NCBI RefSeq assembly: GCF_001636055.1
Contig: NZ_CP011789.1
Coordinates: 1,426,001 to 1,490,000 of the forward strand
Origin: Pseudomonas putida
GTDB taxonomy: Bacteria > Pseudomonadota > Gammaproteobacteria > Pseudomonadales > Pseudomonadaceae
DNA length: 64,000 nt
Direction: 5' to 3'
The translations under genes and the position numbers were made by a program. Below the pieces are notes generated by a model. That model was given only the letters and a program-made list of their open reading frames with translations, was not told where the DNA came from and did no database searches. Positions 1 through 8,837 of this stretch are shown here, one piece after another (within the stretch, counting starts at the first letter, position 1; the number at the start of each line of letters is the position of its first letter).

Positions 1-911
1 CCAAACGCGAGGACTGCAACAGCGGCCTGGCTTTTGGTGGCAACAAGACACGCAAGCTCGAATACCTGATCCCTGAAGCGCTGGCACAAGGCTGTGACAC
101 CTTGGTGTCGATCGGCGGCATTCAGTCGAACCAGACACGTCAGGTCGCCGCAGTGGCCGCGCACCTGGGCATGAAGTGCGTGCTGGTGCAGGAAAACTGG
201 GTGAACTACTCCGACGCTGTGTATGACCGCGTCGGCAATATCGAGATGTCGCGCATCATGGGCGCCGATGTGCGGCTCGACAGCGCGGGCTTCGACATCG
301 GTATCCGCCCCAGCTGGGAGCAGGCAATGGCTGATGTTCGCGCCAAGGGCGGCAAGCCGTTCCCGATTCCGGCAGGGTGCTCCGAGCATCCCTACGGCGG
401 GCTGGGCTTTGTCGGCTTTGCCGAAGAGGTGCGCCAGCAGGAGGCGGAGCTGGGCTTCAAGTTCGACTACATCGTGGTCTGTTCGGTCACCGGCAGCACC
501 CAGGCGGGCATGGTGGTCGGTTTTGCCGCCGATGGCCGCTCGCAGCGGGTGATCGGCATCGACGCGTCAGCCAAACCGGAGCAGACCAAGGCACAGATCC
601 TGCGCATCGCTCGTCACACCGCCGAGCTGGTAGACCTGGGGCGCGAGATCACCGAGGACGATGTGGTGCTCGATACCCGCTATGCCTATCCCGAATACGG
701 GCTGCCGAACGAGGGCACGCTGGAGGCGATCCGCCTGTGTGGCCGATTGGAGGGTGTTCTGACTGACCCTGTGTACGAGGGCAAGTCGATGGCGGGGATG
801 ATCGGTAGGGTGCGCGATGGGGAGTTCCCCGAAGGTTCGCGGGTACTGTATGCGCACCTGGGCGGTGTGCCGGCGCTCAACGCCTACAGCTTCCTGTTCC
901 GCAACGGCTGA
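1..911 (+). CDS. acdS: 1-aminocyclopropane-1-carboxylate deaminase, 5' end cut by window
   Basis: PLP enzyme that cleaves ACC, the plant ethylene precursor, into 2-oxobutanoate and ammonia in the cytosol. The reading frame is open from base 3 to the TGA at 909-911, giving 302 of the usual ~338 residues, so about 35 N-terminal residues lie outside. The PLP lysine sits in GGNKTRKLE near the left edge. The Glu of DPVYEGKSM and the Leu of YAHLGG are the residues that separate true ACC deaminases from D-cysteine desulfhydrases, so the specific call is well supported. Its usual Lrp-type regulator AcdR, if present, would lie outside the window. Associated with plant-growth-promoting strains. Confidence 0.93.
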   Translation, partial: KREDCNSGLAFGGNKTRKLEYLIPEALAQGCDTLVSIGGIQSNQTRQVAAVAAHLGMKCVLVQENWVNYSDAVYDRVGNIEMSRIMGADVRLDSAGFDIGIRPSWEQAMADVRAKGGKPFPIPAGCSEHPYGGLGFVGFAEEVRQQEAELGFKFDYIVVCSVTGSTQAGMVVGFAADGRSQRVIGIDASAKPEQTKAQILRIARHTAELVDLGREITEDDVVLDTRYAYPEYGLPNEGTLEAIRLCGRLEGVLTDPVYEGKSMAGMIGRVRDGEFPEGSRVLYAHLGGVPALNAYSFLFRNG

Positions 912-995
912 TCGGTGACGCTGCCGTGCTCTTTGCGCTGGGTCGGCAAGGGTACCGCAGGTCGGGAGGACTTGCGTTCGAGGCGAATATGAATA

Positions 996-1013
996 TGATT
1001 GAGCGCTCACTCA
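996..1013. promoter_or_regulatory. Putative TetR operator 1, upstream of the tetR gene
   Basis: Inverted repeat TGATTGA-GCGC-TCACTCA, 20 bp ahead of the TetR-family start codon. It has the same 7-4-7 layout and nearly the same half-sites as the palindrome at 1632-1649 on the other side of the regulator gene. Inference: autoregulatory operator. Confidence 0.6.
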
Positions 1014-1032
1014 GTTAAGTGTCCACATCGCC

Positions 1033-1608
1033 ATGGCCCGTCCCCGCAGTCACGACAAGCGCAACGCCATCCTCGCCGCCGCCAGCCAGGCGCTCGCCGA
1101 GGATGGCCTGAGTGCCACTACCGCGCGCATTGCGCGGCTGGCGGGTGTGGCCGAGGGGACAGTGTTCACCTACTTCGAAAACAAGGACGTGCTGCTCAAC
1201 GCCTTGTACCTGGAGCTCAAGGCCGGTCTGCGCCTGGCCATGATGGCTGACTTTCCCCGTAACGCGACGACCGAGGCCGCTATTCGACATGCCTGGAACG
1301 GTTACGTCGACTGGGGTATCGGTAGCCCTGCGGCACGCGAGGCTCTGCGCCAGTTGAGTGTCAGCGGACGCATCGATGCCGAGCACCGTGCCGCAGGCAG
1401 CGAGGGTTTCGATGAGGTGGGGGCACTGCTGCGCGAGCGCACCGCTTCCAGCGGGTTGCCGGCAGAGCAGGCGCAGGCGTTCTATGGCGCGATGTTCGTG
1501 TCCATGGCCGAGACAGCCATGGAGTTCATCAAGCAGTCACCCGATCAGGCCGAGGCTTATCGTACGGCTGGATTCAATGCCCTGTGGGCGGCCCTTGGGG
1601 GACGCTGA
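1033..1608 (+). CDS. TetR/AcrR-family transcriptional repressor
   Basis: A 191-residue TetR-family DNA-binding protein. The N-terminal helix-turn-helix is plain (residues about 27-46, TTARIARLAGVAEGTVFTYF), followed by a helical ligand/dimer domain with no recognisable ligand signature. It sits 66 bp upstream of an SDR gene on the same strand, and both genes are preceded by similar 18-bp inverted repeats (996-1013 and 1632-1649). The simplest reading is a local repressor controlling itself and the SDR enzyme. The inducer is unknown. Confidence 0.85.
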   Translation: MARPRSHDKRNAILAAASQALAEDGLSATTARIARLAGVAEGTVFTYFENKDVLLNALYLELKAGLRLAMMADFPRNATTEAAIRHAWNGYVDWGIGSPAAREALRQLSVSGRIDAEHRAAGSEGFDEVGALLRERTASSGLPAEQAQAFYGAMFVSMAETAMEFIKQSPDQAEAYRTAGFNALWAALGGR

Positions 1609-1631
1609 CAGGTTTTTTTATACCTTTTAAA

Positions 1632-1649
1632 TGAGTGATTAATCACTCA
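1632..1649. promoter_or_regulatory. Putative TetR operator 2, upstream of the SDR gene
   Basis: Perfect palindrome TGAGTGA-TTAA-TCACTCA (it extends one more base on each side), 25 bp before the SDR start codon. It matches operator 1 in half-site and spacing. Inference: bound by the TetR protein encoded at 1033-1608. Confidence 0.65.
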
Positions 1650-1674
1650 TATGCATCGGCGAAGGAGTCGAATC

Positions 1675-2553
1675 ATGTCCAAAGTCTGGCTTGTAACCGG
1701 TGCGGCCCGTGGCCTGGGTCGCTCCATCAGTGAAGCAGTACTGCGCAACGGCGATGTTCTGGTCGCTGGCGCCCGTGACCCACGGCGCCTGGACGATCTG
1801 GTGGCGCAGTACGGCGAGCAGCACGTGCGGGTCGTCGCCCTGGACGTCACCGACGAGCAGGCCGCGCAGGAGGCGGTGCAACTTGCGCTCGATGCCTTTG
1901 GCCGCCTCGATGTGCTGGTCAACAATGCGGGTTATGGCCATACCGCGCCGTTCGAGCAGATGGCTGCGGATGACTTTCGTGCGCAGGTCGAGACCAACCT
2001 GTTCGGTGTCGTCAACCTGACGCGTGCAGTTCTGCCGGTGATGCGCAAGCAGCGTAGCGGCCATATCTTCCAGGTGTCTTCGGTGGGGGGGCGCACCTCG
2101 ACGCCCGGCCTTTCGGCCTACCAGGCGGCCAAGTGGGCGGTGGGTGGTTTCAGCGATGTGGTGGCCAAGGAAGTCACGCCGCTGGGCATCCAGGTCTGCA
2201 CCCTCGAGCCCGGTGGCATGCGCACCGACTGGGCGAGCGAGGCCAAGCGTCCGCTCGAGGGCATGCTGGAAGACTACGATGTGACCGTCGGCCATGTGCT
2301 GCGCCTGCTGGCGGGCTACGGTGGCAACGAAGTGGGTGACCCGCAGAAGATCGCCGAACTGATCGTGCAGTTGTCGCGCCGCGACGACCTGCCGTTGCGC
2401 CTGCTGCTCGGTGGCGATGCGTTGTACGTGTATGGGCTCGACGAGCGCGCGCGTGCCGAAGAGCTGGAGCAGTGGCGCGAGACAACGCTCTCGACGCATT
2501 TCCCCGATGCCCAGTTGCCCGCCGGCATGGACGGCTTGAAACGGCGCAGGTGA
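1675..2553 (+). CDS. Short-chain dehydrogenase/reductase
   Basis: NAD(P)-dependent oxidoreductase of the classical SDR family, 292 residues. The cofactor motif TGAARGLG is at residues 8-15, NNAG at 83-86, and the catalytic Ser (about 135), Tyr149 and Lys153 (YQAAK) are all present. I chose the ATG at 1675 because GAAGGAG at 1661-1667 lies 7 bases upstream; an in-frame ATG at 1651 has no ribosome site and would overlap the operator palindrome. The substrate cannot be told from sequence. Likely repressed by the upstream TetR protein. Confidence 0.88.
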   Translation: MSKVWLVTGAARGLGRSISEAVLRNGDVLVAGARDPRRLDDLVAQYGEQHVRVVALDVTDEQAAQEAVQLALDAFGRLDVLVNNAGYGHTAPFEQMAADDFRAQVETNLFGVVNLTRAVLPVMRKQRSGHIFQVSSVGGRTSTPGLSAYQAAKWAVGGFSDVVAKEVTPLGIQVCTLEPGGMRTDWASEAKRPLEGMLEDYDVTVGHVLRLLAGYGGNEVGDPQKIAELIVQLSRRDDLPLRLLLGGDALYVYGLDERARAEELEQWRETTLSTHFPDAQLPAGMDGLKRRR

Positions 2554-2570
2554 TCCCGCGGCGACAGCCT

Positions 2571-2897
2571 CTAGATGCCTTTGATGAACTGGTAGCTTTC
2601 ATCAAGGGCGGCGGTCGAGTGACGCCCCTTGCCCCAGCCGAGGGCTTCGCGGTAACCGCCGAGCAGGCCCTGTGCGGTCAATTGCTGTTCGTCCACTGCG
2701 GCCTGTTCATCGGCCAGTGGCGAGACGAACAGCGCATCTTCCGGGCAGTAGACCTCGCACATGAAGCAGGTCTGGCACTCGGATTGCCGCGCGATCAGCG
2801 GTGCCTGGCCGGGCATCGCTTCGAACACGTCGGTCGGGCATACCAGCACGCAGATGTTGCAGCCGGTGCAGCGGTCGGCACTGATCAGTTCGATCAT
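2571..2897 (-). CDS. Two-cluster [4Fe-4S] ferredoxin-like electron-transfer subunit
   Basis: A 108-residue iron-sulfur protein with two CxxCxxCxxxC sets (Cys10/13/16/20 and Cys41/44/47/51), so two [4Fe-4S] clusters, and a ~55-residue C-terminal extension. Its start overlaps the stop of the flavoprotein gene by 4 bp (ATGA), so the two are translationally coupled and probably form one complex. The flavoprotein plus small bicluster ferredoxin pairing resembles AprBA (adenylylsulfate reductase) in layout, but the substrate here is unknown. Confidence 0.82.
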   Translation of the reverse strand: MIELISADRCTGCNICVLVCPTDVFEAMPGQAPLIARQSECQTCFMCEVYCPEDALFVSPLADEQAAVDEQQLTAQGLLGGYREALGWGKGRHSTAALDESYQFIKGI

Positions 2898-4516
2898 GCG
2901 GCTTTCTCCGGCAGCAGGCTGTGGTCGGCGGGGCCGAGTGTTTCGCGTGCGGTCCAGACCTCGTCGAGGCCGCCGCTGATGAGGCGGTGACGCTGCTCGG
3001 GGTCGAGCCGGGGATGATCGTCGCGCCGGTGCATGCCTCGGCTTTCGGTGCGGGCCAGGGCGCTGCGGTACATCCAGCGTGAGGTGGCAAGCAGGGCGGC
3101 CGCTTCACGGGCGCGCAGCAGGTGTTCGGGGCTGGCGGGCGCGGCCTGGCGCAGCTGCTGCCACAGCGGGTCGAGGCGGCCAAGCGAAGCGTCGAGTCGG
3201 TCGCCCTGGCGGAACCAGTTGCGTTCGTACGGGAAGACTTCGGCCTGGACGGCGCGGATCGTCGCTTCCGGGTCGAAGGCATGCTTGCCTTGCCCTCGCA
3301 GCCCGACCGTACCGGACTGTAGCAGGCGGCGCATGGCGCTGCCGCGCTGGTCGCGGGCGAATTCGGCGGCCCCGGCCCCGGCCCATAGCCCGGAGGACAG
3401 CGCCCAGGCGGCGTTACGGCTGCCGCCGCCGGTGAAGGCGCCGCAGATGAGTTCGCGGGTTGCAGCATCGCCAGCGGCATACAGCCCGGGTACCGAGGTG
3501 GCGCACTGGTCGTTGCAGATACGCAGGCCACCGGTGCCGCGCACGGTGCCTTCCAGGCGCAAGGTCACCGGGAAGCGATCGCTGAACGGATCGAGCCCCA
3601 TGCGTTGGAAGGGCAGGAAGAAGTTCGGTTGCGCCGAGCGCATCCATTGGCGGGTAGAGGCATCGGCGCGGTCGATGCAGGCGAACACCGGCTCGTTCAT
3701 CAAGGTCTTGGCGATCACACCGCGACCACGCGCCGAGCCTGCCCCTTCGATCTCACGGCCATCGGCATGGTAGAACGTGGCCCAGGAGTACAGCGCCGAC
3801 TTGGTCACCGAGGCGAAGGCTGGCCCCAGGCCATAGGCATTGGAGAACTCCATCCCGGAAAACTCCGCGCCTGCTTCGGCAGCCATCAGGTGGCCGTCGC
3901 CCGTCAGCACATTGCAGCCCAGCGCTTTGCTGAGAAAAGCCACGCCACCGGTGGCCAGCACTACTGCCCCGGCACGCACGCTCCAGCGCTGCTGCTTCTG
4001 CCGGCTGATGCCGGTGGCGCCGCTGACCTGGCCGTGCTCATCGACCAGCAGTTCCAGCGCCGGACTGTGATCGAGAATGCGCCCACCCGCCTGTTTGACC
4101 CGCTTGCGCATCAGGCGCATGTACTCGGGGCCCTGCAGCGACACCCACCGCTGGCGGCCCTGTTCGTCCACCGGGAACGGATAGCCCCATTCGGCGAGCA
4201 ACTCCAGATTGCGCCAGGTCTGCTCCAGGACGCGATCCATCCACCGCGGCTCGGCCAGCTCGCCGCCCATGGCATAGCGGCTCGCTTTGGCGACCTTGCG
4301 GGCTTCGGCCTCCGGCGCCACACACCACACGGCAGTGCCGGAGGGCGCAGTAGCCCCGGAGGCGCCGCAATAGCCTTTGTCGACCAGGATGACCTTGGCG
4401 CCCTTTGCGGCAGCGCCAATCGCCGCCCACGCACCGGCCGGGCCGCCACCGATCACCAGCACATCGGCGCTGTACTCGCGTTCAGTTCCTGAAGTGTCTT
4501 CTTTCGCAATACTCAT
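2894..4516 (-). CDS. FAD-dependent oxidoreductase, fumarate reductase/AprA-type flavoprotein
   Basis: A 540-residue flavoprotein with an N-terminal FAD-binding GGGPAG motif (about residues 23-28), the GATAPSGTA stretch typical of succinate dehydrogenase/fumarate reductase/AprA flavoproteins, and a late FAD motif around GLYAAGDAATRE. No signal peptide, so cytosolic. Coupled to the ferredoxin gene downstream and divergent from a LysR regulator, which suggests an inducible two-subunit redox enzyme. Sulfur-compound metabolism is a guess from the AprBA-like architecture only. Confidence 0.8.
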   Translation of the reverse strand: MSIAKEDTSGTEREYSADVLVIGGGPAGAWAAIGAAAKGAKVILVDKGYCGASGATAPSGTAVWCVAPEAEARKVAKASRYAMGGELAEPRWMDRVLEQTWRNLELLAEWGYPFPVDEQGRQRWVSLQGPEYMRLMRKRVKQAGGRILDHSPALELLVDEHGQVSGATGISRQKQQRWSVRAGAVVLATGGVAFLSKALGCNVLTGDGHLMAAEAGAEFSGMEFSNAYGLGPAFASVTKSALYSWATFYHADGREIEGAGSARGRGVIAKTLMNEPVFACIDRADASTRQWMRSAQPNFFLPFQRMGLDPFSDRFPVTLRLEGTVRGTGGLRICNDQCATSVPGLYAAGDAATRELICGAFTGGGSRNAAWALSSGLWAGAGAAEFARDQRGSAMRRLLQSGTVGLRGQGKHAFDPEATIRAVQAEVFPYERNWFRQGDRLDASLGRLDPLWQQLRQAAPASPEHLLRAREAAALLATSRWMYRSALARTESRGMHRRDDHPRLDPEQRHRLISGGLDEVWTARETLGPADHSLLPEKAA

Positions 4517-4542
4517 GGTGGCTGTCCTGCCGCATCTGGATT

Positions 4543-4590
4543 AACAAACAACATATATTCCAATTGGTTATTAAAATATATTTGTTTGTT
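4543..4590. promoter_or_regulatory. AT-rich inverted repeat in the divergent LysR/flavoprotein spacer
   Basis: Arms AACAAACAACATATAT (4543-4558) and ATATATTTGTTTGTT (4576-4590) are complementary apart from one extra base, with a CCAATTGG palindrome (4560-4567) between them. It lies between two divergent starts, where LysR regulators normally bind. Inference: binding region and overlapping promoters. Confidence 0.5.
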
Positions 4591-4664
4591 TTTTTTGGTT
4601 CTTTAAGACTAAGATTCCCCGCCCGCATACACAATTGCTTTTTGCAAAAGAGGTCATGCATCAA

Positions 4665-5591
4665 ATGCATTACGAGCTGAGGAATCTCCGGCATTTCGTT
4701 GCCTTGATGAATCACCGGAGTTTTTCCCTCGCGGCACAGGCCGTGAGCCTCTCGCAGCCGGCCTTCAGCCGCAGCATCCAGGCCCTCGAGCATCAGGCCG
4801 GCTGCAAGCTGTTAGAGCGCGAGCAAAAGGGATTGCCGCCGACAGCACAGGGGCAACTGCTGCTGTCGTATGCACTGGACATCCTCGGCAAGGCGCAAGA
4901 GCTCGGTGAGAAGATCAGCCGCCTCAACAGCGCTGATCGCGACATGCTGTACTTCGGCTGCGCTCCGGCACCGGCTGCCGGCCTGGTGCCGCGCACGCTG
5001 GCGCGCTTCATCGCCTTGCAACCGCAGGTCAACGCGCACTTCGTCGTCGATACCCGTGAAAACCTCAACAGGCGCTTGATGGCCGAAGAAATCGAGTTTT
5101 TCATCGCCAGTTCGCAAAGCTTCGAGCTCGACCCCAACTACCGCATCCGTCAGTTGCAGCCGCGCAGCTGGTGCTTTTTCTGCCGTCACGACCATCCACT
5201 GGCAACCCAGGAAGGTGTTACCCGCGAGCAACTGCTCGTCTTCCCGATGGTGTGCTCCTTCGGTGTGCGCAGCCTCGTGCTGCAGTACTCGGGGCGTCGT
5301 GATTACCTGCCGGCGGTGGAGTGCGAGAACGGGCGGCCGTTGCTGGATATCGTCCTGCAGTCCGATGCCATCGGCTGTGCATCACAGCTGCAATTGAGTC
5401 TGGCGGCAGAGGAGGGGGCTCGATTGCATCAGCTCAAGCCGGTGGACATCTCACCGGACCTTGAAGCCCTGCAGATTCGTGACGGCGTGGTGAGCCTGCG
5501 CCGTCATGTGCTGTCGCCCCAGGCCGAGGCGTTCATCGAGTTGTTGCAGGCGATGGACCAGGCGCCAGGTGGGGATGCGAGCGTTGCCTGA
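4665..5591 (+). CDS. LysR-family transcriptional regulator
   Basis: LysR-type regulator of 308 residues from the chosen start. The N-terminal winged helix reads LRHFVALMNHRSFSLAAQAV...QPAFSRSIQALE, followed by a substrate-binding-type effector domain. I chose ATG 4665 because AGAGG at 4649-4653 is 11 bases upstream; an earlier ATG at 4656 is too close to that site. It is divergent from the flavoprotein-ferredoxin operon, which it probably controls. The inducer is not evident. Confidence 0.87.
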   Translation: MHYELRNLRHFVALMNHRSFSLAAQAVSLSQPAFSRSIQALEHQAGCKLLEREQKGLPPTAQGQLLLSYALDILGKAQELGEKISRLNSADRDMLYFGCAPAPAAGLVPRTLARFIALQPQVNAHFVVDTRENLNRRLMAEEIEFFIASSQSFELDPNYRIRQLQPRSWCFFCRHDHPLATQEGVTREQLLVFPMVCSFGVRSLVLQYSGRRDYLPAVECENGRPLLDIVLQSDAIGCASQLQLSLAAEEGARLHQLKPVDISPDLEALQIRDGVVSLRRHVLSPQAEAFIELLQAMDQAPGGDASVA

Positions 5592-5607
5592 ACGGGCCGT
5601 GTTGCAC

Positions 5608-6075
5608 TTAGCGCCCGTGCCACAACGTGTGGTCCAAGGCAAAGCGTCCGCCGCCCCGGATGGCCATGTACAACGCCAGGCTGCCGAGGATCACCGGATA
5701 TTCGATGCCCCGGTCCACCCACGGCCAGGTCGGACCGAGGGCGTAGCTGATCCCGACCATCTCCGCCGCCATGGCCAGGGCAACGGGCCGGGTCAGCACG
5801 CCGACGACGAGCATCAGCGCGCCGACGGTTTCCAGCAGCATCACCAGAAACGCCAGTTCGGCAGCGAACGGCAGGCCCATCACGTTGCCGATGAGGTGGG
5901 TCGAGCTGGCCATCGGATCGGCCATCGAGCCATGTGAGTCACCCAGCAGCTTGGGCAGCCCGTGGGTGAACATGACGATGCCCAGTACACCGCGCAGCAG
6001 GGCGTAGAACACCGGCTCCAGCCGTGCCTGAAGATTGCGGGCGGATGGCAGGGTGTCGCGGGGAATGCTGGTCAT
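5608..6075 (-). CDS. DoxX-family inner-membrane protein
   Basis: A 155-residue membrane protein with about four hydrophobic segments and the DoxX hallmarks (RGVLGIVMFTHGLPKL near residue 28, then LETVGALMLVVGVLTR). DoxX proteins are quinone-linked or redox-associated membrane proteins of varied role. It converges with the LysR gene (16 bp between stops), so no operon is suggested. The exact function is unknown. Confidence 0.8.
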   Translation of the reverse strand: MTSIPRDTLPSARNLQARLEPVFYALLRGVLGIVMFTHGLPKLLGDSHGSMADPMASSTHLIGNVMGLPFAAELAFLVMLLETVGALMLVVGVLTRPVALAMAAEMVGISYALGPTWPWVDRGIEYPVILGSLALYMAIRGGGRFALDHTLWHGR

Positions 6076-6250
6076 GTGCGGGCCCTCGCAGTGTTGCTTG
6101 CGTCAATGGTCGACAGTGGAGCGGTTGATTCAATGATGGTGGTTGATGCCGGCGGGATAAAGCGGGGGGATTGGACTTGTCAATTCCAGCTGCATTAACA
6201 GTAGCCGTGATGTTCGCCTAGCGGCCCTCGCCCATCGAGGCTTCCAATAG

Positions 6251-6288
6251 CCAATAAAAAACCGCGCAAAGGCGCGGTTTTTTATTGG
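6251..6288. terminator. Bidirectional rho-independent terminator
   Basis: Arms CCAATAAAAAACCGCGC and GCGCGGTTTTTTATTGG form a near-perfect hairpin with an A-tract on one side and a T-tract on the other. It ends the ychF transcript on the minus strand. The rest of 6076-6328 holds no gene I can see. Confidence 0.85.
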
Positions 6289-6328
6289 CTGGGAGTGAGG
6301 CGGCGTACCGAATGCTCCTGCAGCGCGA

Positions 6329-7429
6329 TCAGACGTTGAAGCGGAAGTGCATCACATCACCGTCCTTGACGATGTAGTCCTTGCCTTCCAGGCGCCACTT
6401 GCCGGCTTCCTTGGCGCCGCTTTCACCCTTGAACTGGATGAAGTCGTCATAGGCGACCACTTCGGCGCGGATGAAGCCCTTCTCGAAGTCGGTGTGGATG
6501 ACACCGGCCGCTTGCGGGGCGGTGGCGCCAACGCGGACGGTCCAGGCGCGGACTTCCTGCACACCGGCGGTGAAGTAGGTCTGCAGGTTGAGCAGCTCGT
6601 AGCCGGCGCGAATCACGCGGTTCAGGCCGGGTTCTTCAAGGCCGAGGGCCTCGAGGAACATGTCCTTCTCCTCACCGTCTTCCAGCTCGGCGATCTCCGC
6701 TTCGATCTTGTTGCACACCGGCACCACGACCGCGCCTTCTTCCTCGGCGATGGCTTTCACCACGTCCAGGTGCGGGTTGTTGTCGAAGCCGTCCTCGGCA
6801 ACGTTGGCGATGTACATGACCGGCTTGCTGGTCAGCAGGTGGAAGCCACGGATCGCGGCCTTTTCATCGTCAGCCATGTGCTTCATCAGGCTGCGCGCAG
6901 GCTTGCCTTCGGTGAAGTGCGGGATCAGCTTTTCCAGCAAGGCCTTCTGTGCCAGGGCCTCCTTGTCGCCGCCCTTGGCGTTGCGAGCGACCTTCTGCAG
7001 TTGCTTTTCGCAGCTGTCGAGGTCGGCGAAGATCAGTTCGAGGTCGATGATCTCGATGTCGCGCTTGGGGTCGACGCTGTTGGAGACGTGGATCACGTTC
7101 TCGTCTTCGAAGCAGCGCACCACGTGGGCGATGGCGTCGGTCTCGCGGATGTTGGCGAGGAACTTGTTGCCCAGGCCTTCACCCTTGGAGGCGCCGGCGA
7201 CCAGGCCCGCGATGTCGACGAATTCCATGGTGGTCGGCAGGATGCGGTTCGGCTTGACGATCTCGGCCAGCGCCGCCAGGCGTGCGTCGGGCATTGGCAC
7301 GATGCCGCTGTTCGGCTCGATGGTGCAGAAGGGGAAGTTCTCCGCCGCGATACCGGATTTGGTCAGGGCGTTGAACAGGGTGGACTTGCCGACGTTGGGC
7401 AGGCCGACGATGCCGCAATTGAAACCCAT
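6329..7429 (-). CDS. ychF: Ribosome-binding ATPase/GTPase YchF (Obg-like)
   Basis: OLA1/YchF-type P-loop NTPase, 366 residues as expected. The start [17 protein letters not shown] places the Walker A motif (GLPNVGKST) at residues 8-16, and the C-terminal TGS-like domain ends with [12 protein letters not shown]. An open frame continues upstream into pth, but the ATG at 7427-7429 follows an AAAGGGGAA ribosome site and gives the family length. Implicated in ribosome association and redox-stress control. It lies 22 bp downstream of pth, the usual pairing. Confidence 0.96.
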   Translation of the reverse strand: MGFNCGIVGLPNVGKSTLFNALTKSGIAAENFPFCTIEPNSGIVPMPDARLAALAEIVKPNRILPTTMEFVDIAGLVAGASKGEGLGNKFLANIRETDAIAHVVRCFEDENVIHVSNSVDPKRDIEIIDLELIFADLDSCEKQLQKVARNAKGGDKEALAQKALLEKLIPHFTEGKPARSLMKHMADDEKAAIRGFHLLTSKPVMYIANVAEDGFDNNPHLDVVKAIAEEEGAVVVPVCNKIEAEIAELEDGEEKDMFLEALGLEEPGLNRVIRAGYELLNLQTYFTAGVQEVRAWTVRVGATAPQAAGVIHTDFEKGFIRAEVVAYDDFIQFKGESGAKEAGKWRLEGKDYIVKDGDVMHFRFNV

Positions 7430-7451
7430 GGGAATTCCCCTTTCTAGAAAG

Positions 7452-8036
7452 TCAGGCCTTCTGGCTGTGCAGTTCGCGCATGGCCTTGGCGAAGTCGCCG
7501 GCCAGCACGTCCGGCAGCACGCCGAGGGCAAAATCGATGCTGGCGTCGAGCTTCTCCTGCTCGGCGCGCGGCGCGCGGCCCAGGACGAAGTTGGAGACCA
7601 GTTTGGCGTCGCCCGGGTGGCCAATGCCAAGCCGCAGGCGGTGGAAGTCGTTCTGGTTACCGAGCTGCGCGATGATGTCGCGCAGGCCGTTATGCCCGCC
7701 ATGCCCGCCGCCACGCTTGAGCTTGGCGACGCCGGGAGGCAGGTCGAGTTCGTCATGTGCCACCAGGATCGCTTCCGGCTTGATACGGAAGAAATTGGCC
7801 AATGCCGCCACGGACTGGCCGCTGCGGTTCATGTAGGTGGTGGGAATCAGCAGGCGAACATCGTTGCCCTGATGGCTGAACTTAGCCGTCAGGCCAAAAT
7901 ACTTTTTGTCAGCGGACAGCGAAACGCGCTGGGCACTGGCAATGCGTTCAACGAAAAGAGCCCCTGCGTTATGCCGGGTCTGTTCGTATTCGGGGCCGGG
8001 GTTACCCAGGCCGACGATCAACTGGATGGCGGTCAC
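7452..8036 (-). CDS. pth: Peptidyl-tRNA hydrolase
   Basis: Releases peptides from prematurely dropped peptidyl-tRNA. 194 residues, with the family signatures [18 protein letters not shown] (Asn and catalytic His near residues 11-22) and HDELDLPPG (catalytic Asp). It sits between rplY (80 bp upstream) and ychF, a conserved order for translation-related genes. Confidence 0.97.
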   Translation of the reverse strand: MTAIQLIVGLGNPGPEYEQTRHNAGALFVERIASAQRVSLSADKKYFGLTAKFSHQGNDVRLLIPTTYMNRSGQSVAALANFFRIKPEAILVAHDELDLPPGVAKLKRGGGHGGHNGLRDIIAQLGNQNDFHRLRLGIGHPGDAKLVSNFVLGRAPRAEQEKLDASIDFALGVLPDVLAGDFAKAMRELHSQKA

Positions 8037-8116
8037 GTCAGGGGCTCTTTCCTTGGAGTTGGTGGGTTACGGTGCGCGCGGCACTGTAACCCGATCAACG
8101 CCGGCGTGCGAGTGGA

Positions 8117-8716
8117 TTACTCGGCAGCGCCTTCTTCAGCAGCTTCAGCGGACACGCGTGGAGCGTGAACGTTGGCAACGGCTTTGTCATCACCGTGGGC
8201 CAGAGCGACGAACTCTACGCCTTTCGGAGCTTTCAGGTCCGACAGGTGGATGATGGTGCCGATTTCGGCCTTGGACAGGTCGACTTCGATGAACTCAGGC
8301 AGGTCCTTGGCTTCGCAGGAAACTTCGATCTCGGATTCTACGTGGGAGATCTCGCCGCCTTTCTTGACCGGGGCTTCTTCACCAACGAAGTGAACCGGAA
8401 CCTTGGCGGTCAGCTTCTGGCCAGCAACGACGCGAACGAAGTCGGCGTGCATGATGAAGCCTTTGGCCGGGTGGCGCTGCAGGGCCTTGACGATGACGTT
8501 CTGCTTCTTGCCGTCGACGTTCAGTTCCAGAACGTGGCTGAAGGCAGCTTCGTTTTCGAACAGCTTGGTGATTTCCTTGGCCAGGATGGTCAGGGACTCG
8601 GCGTCCTTGTTACCACCGTAGACAACGGCAGGGATGTTCAGCGAGTGACGCAGGCGGCGGCTCGCACCTTTCCCCAGGTCAGTACGCGCTTGGGCGTTCA
8701 GGGTGAAATCAGTCAT
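8117..8716 (-). CDS. rplY: 50S ribosomal protein L25/general stress protein Ctc
   Basis: 199-residue long form of L25: an N-terminal 5S-rRNA-binding L25 domain (about residues 1-95, with [21 protein letters not shown]) and the C-terminal TL5/Ctc beta domain, with an Ala/Glu-rich tail. Part of the prs-rplY-pth-ychF group. A strong hairpin lies between prs and rplY, so rplY may have its own promoter or depend on read-through. Confidence 0.96.
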   Translation of the reverse strand: MTDFTLNAQARTDLGKGASRRLRHSLNIPAVVYGGNKDAESLTILAKEITKLFENEAAFSHVLELNVDGKKQNVIVKALQRHPAKGFIMHADFVRVVAGQKLTAKVPVHFVGEEAPVKKGGEISHVESEIEVSCEAKDLPEFIEVDLSKAEIGTIIHLSDLKAPKGVEFVALAHGDDKAVANVHAPRVSAEAAEEGAAE

Positions 8717-8775
8717 TTTGTTTCTCCAAAATAGCCCCCCGAGGGCGTTTGCGACCAGCGCCGGACGGGGATGGC

Positions 8776-8819
8776 AAAAAAGCCCCGCCCCGACATCGAT
8801 GCCGGGGCGGGGCGCTTTT
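8776..8819 (-). terminator. Rho-independent terminator/attenuator between prs and rplY
   Basis: GC-rich stem of 11 bp (GCCCCGCCCCG with CGGGGCGGGGC, 8782-8813) extended by a CATCGATG core, followed on the minus strand by a T-run. It lies 19 bp past the prs stop and 60 bp before rplY, so it should end or attenuate the prs transcript. Confidence 0.85.
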
Positions 8820-8837
8820 CGTCAGCGTGCGTTCCGC

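Noticed and set aside
1000..1009. TGAGCGCTCA palindrome as the operator core
   Set aside because: It is a 10-bp perfect palindrome, but the 18-bp 7-4-7 repeat that includes part of it matches the second operator better.
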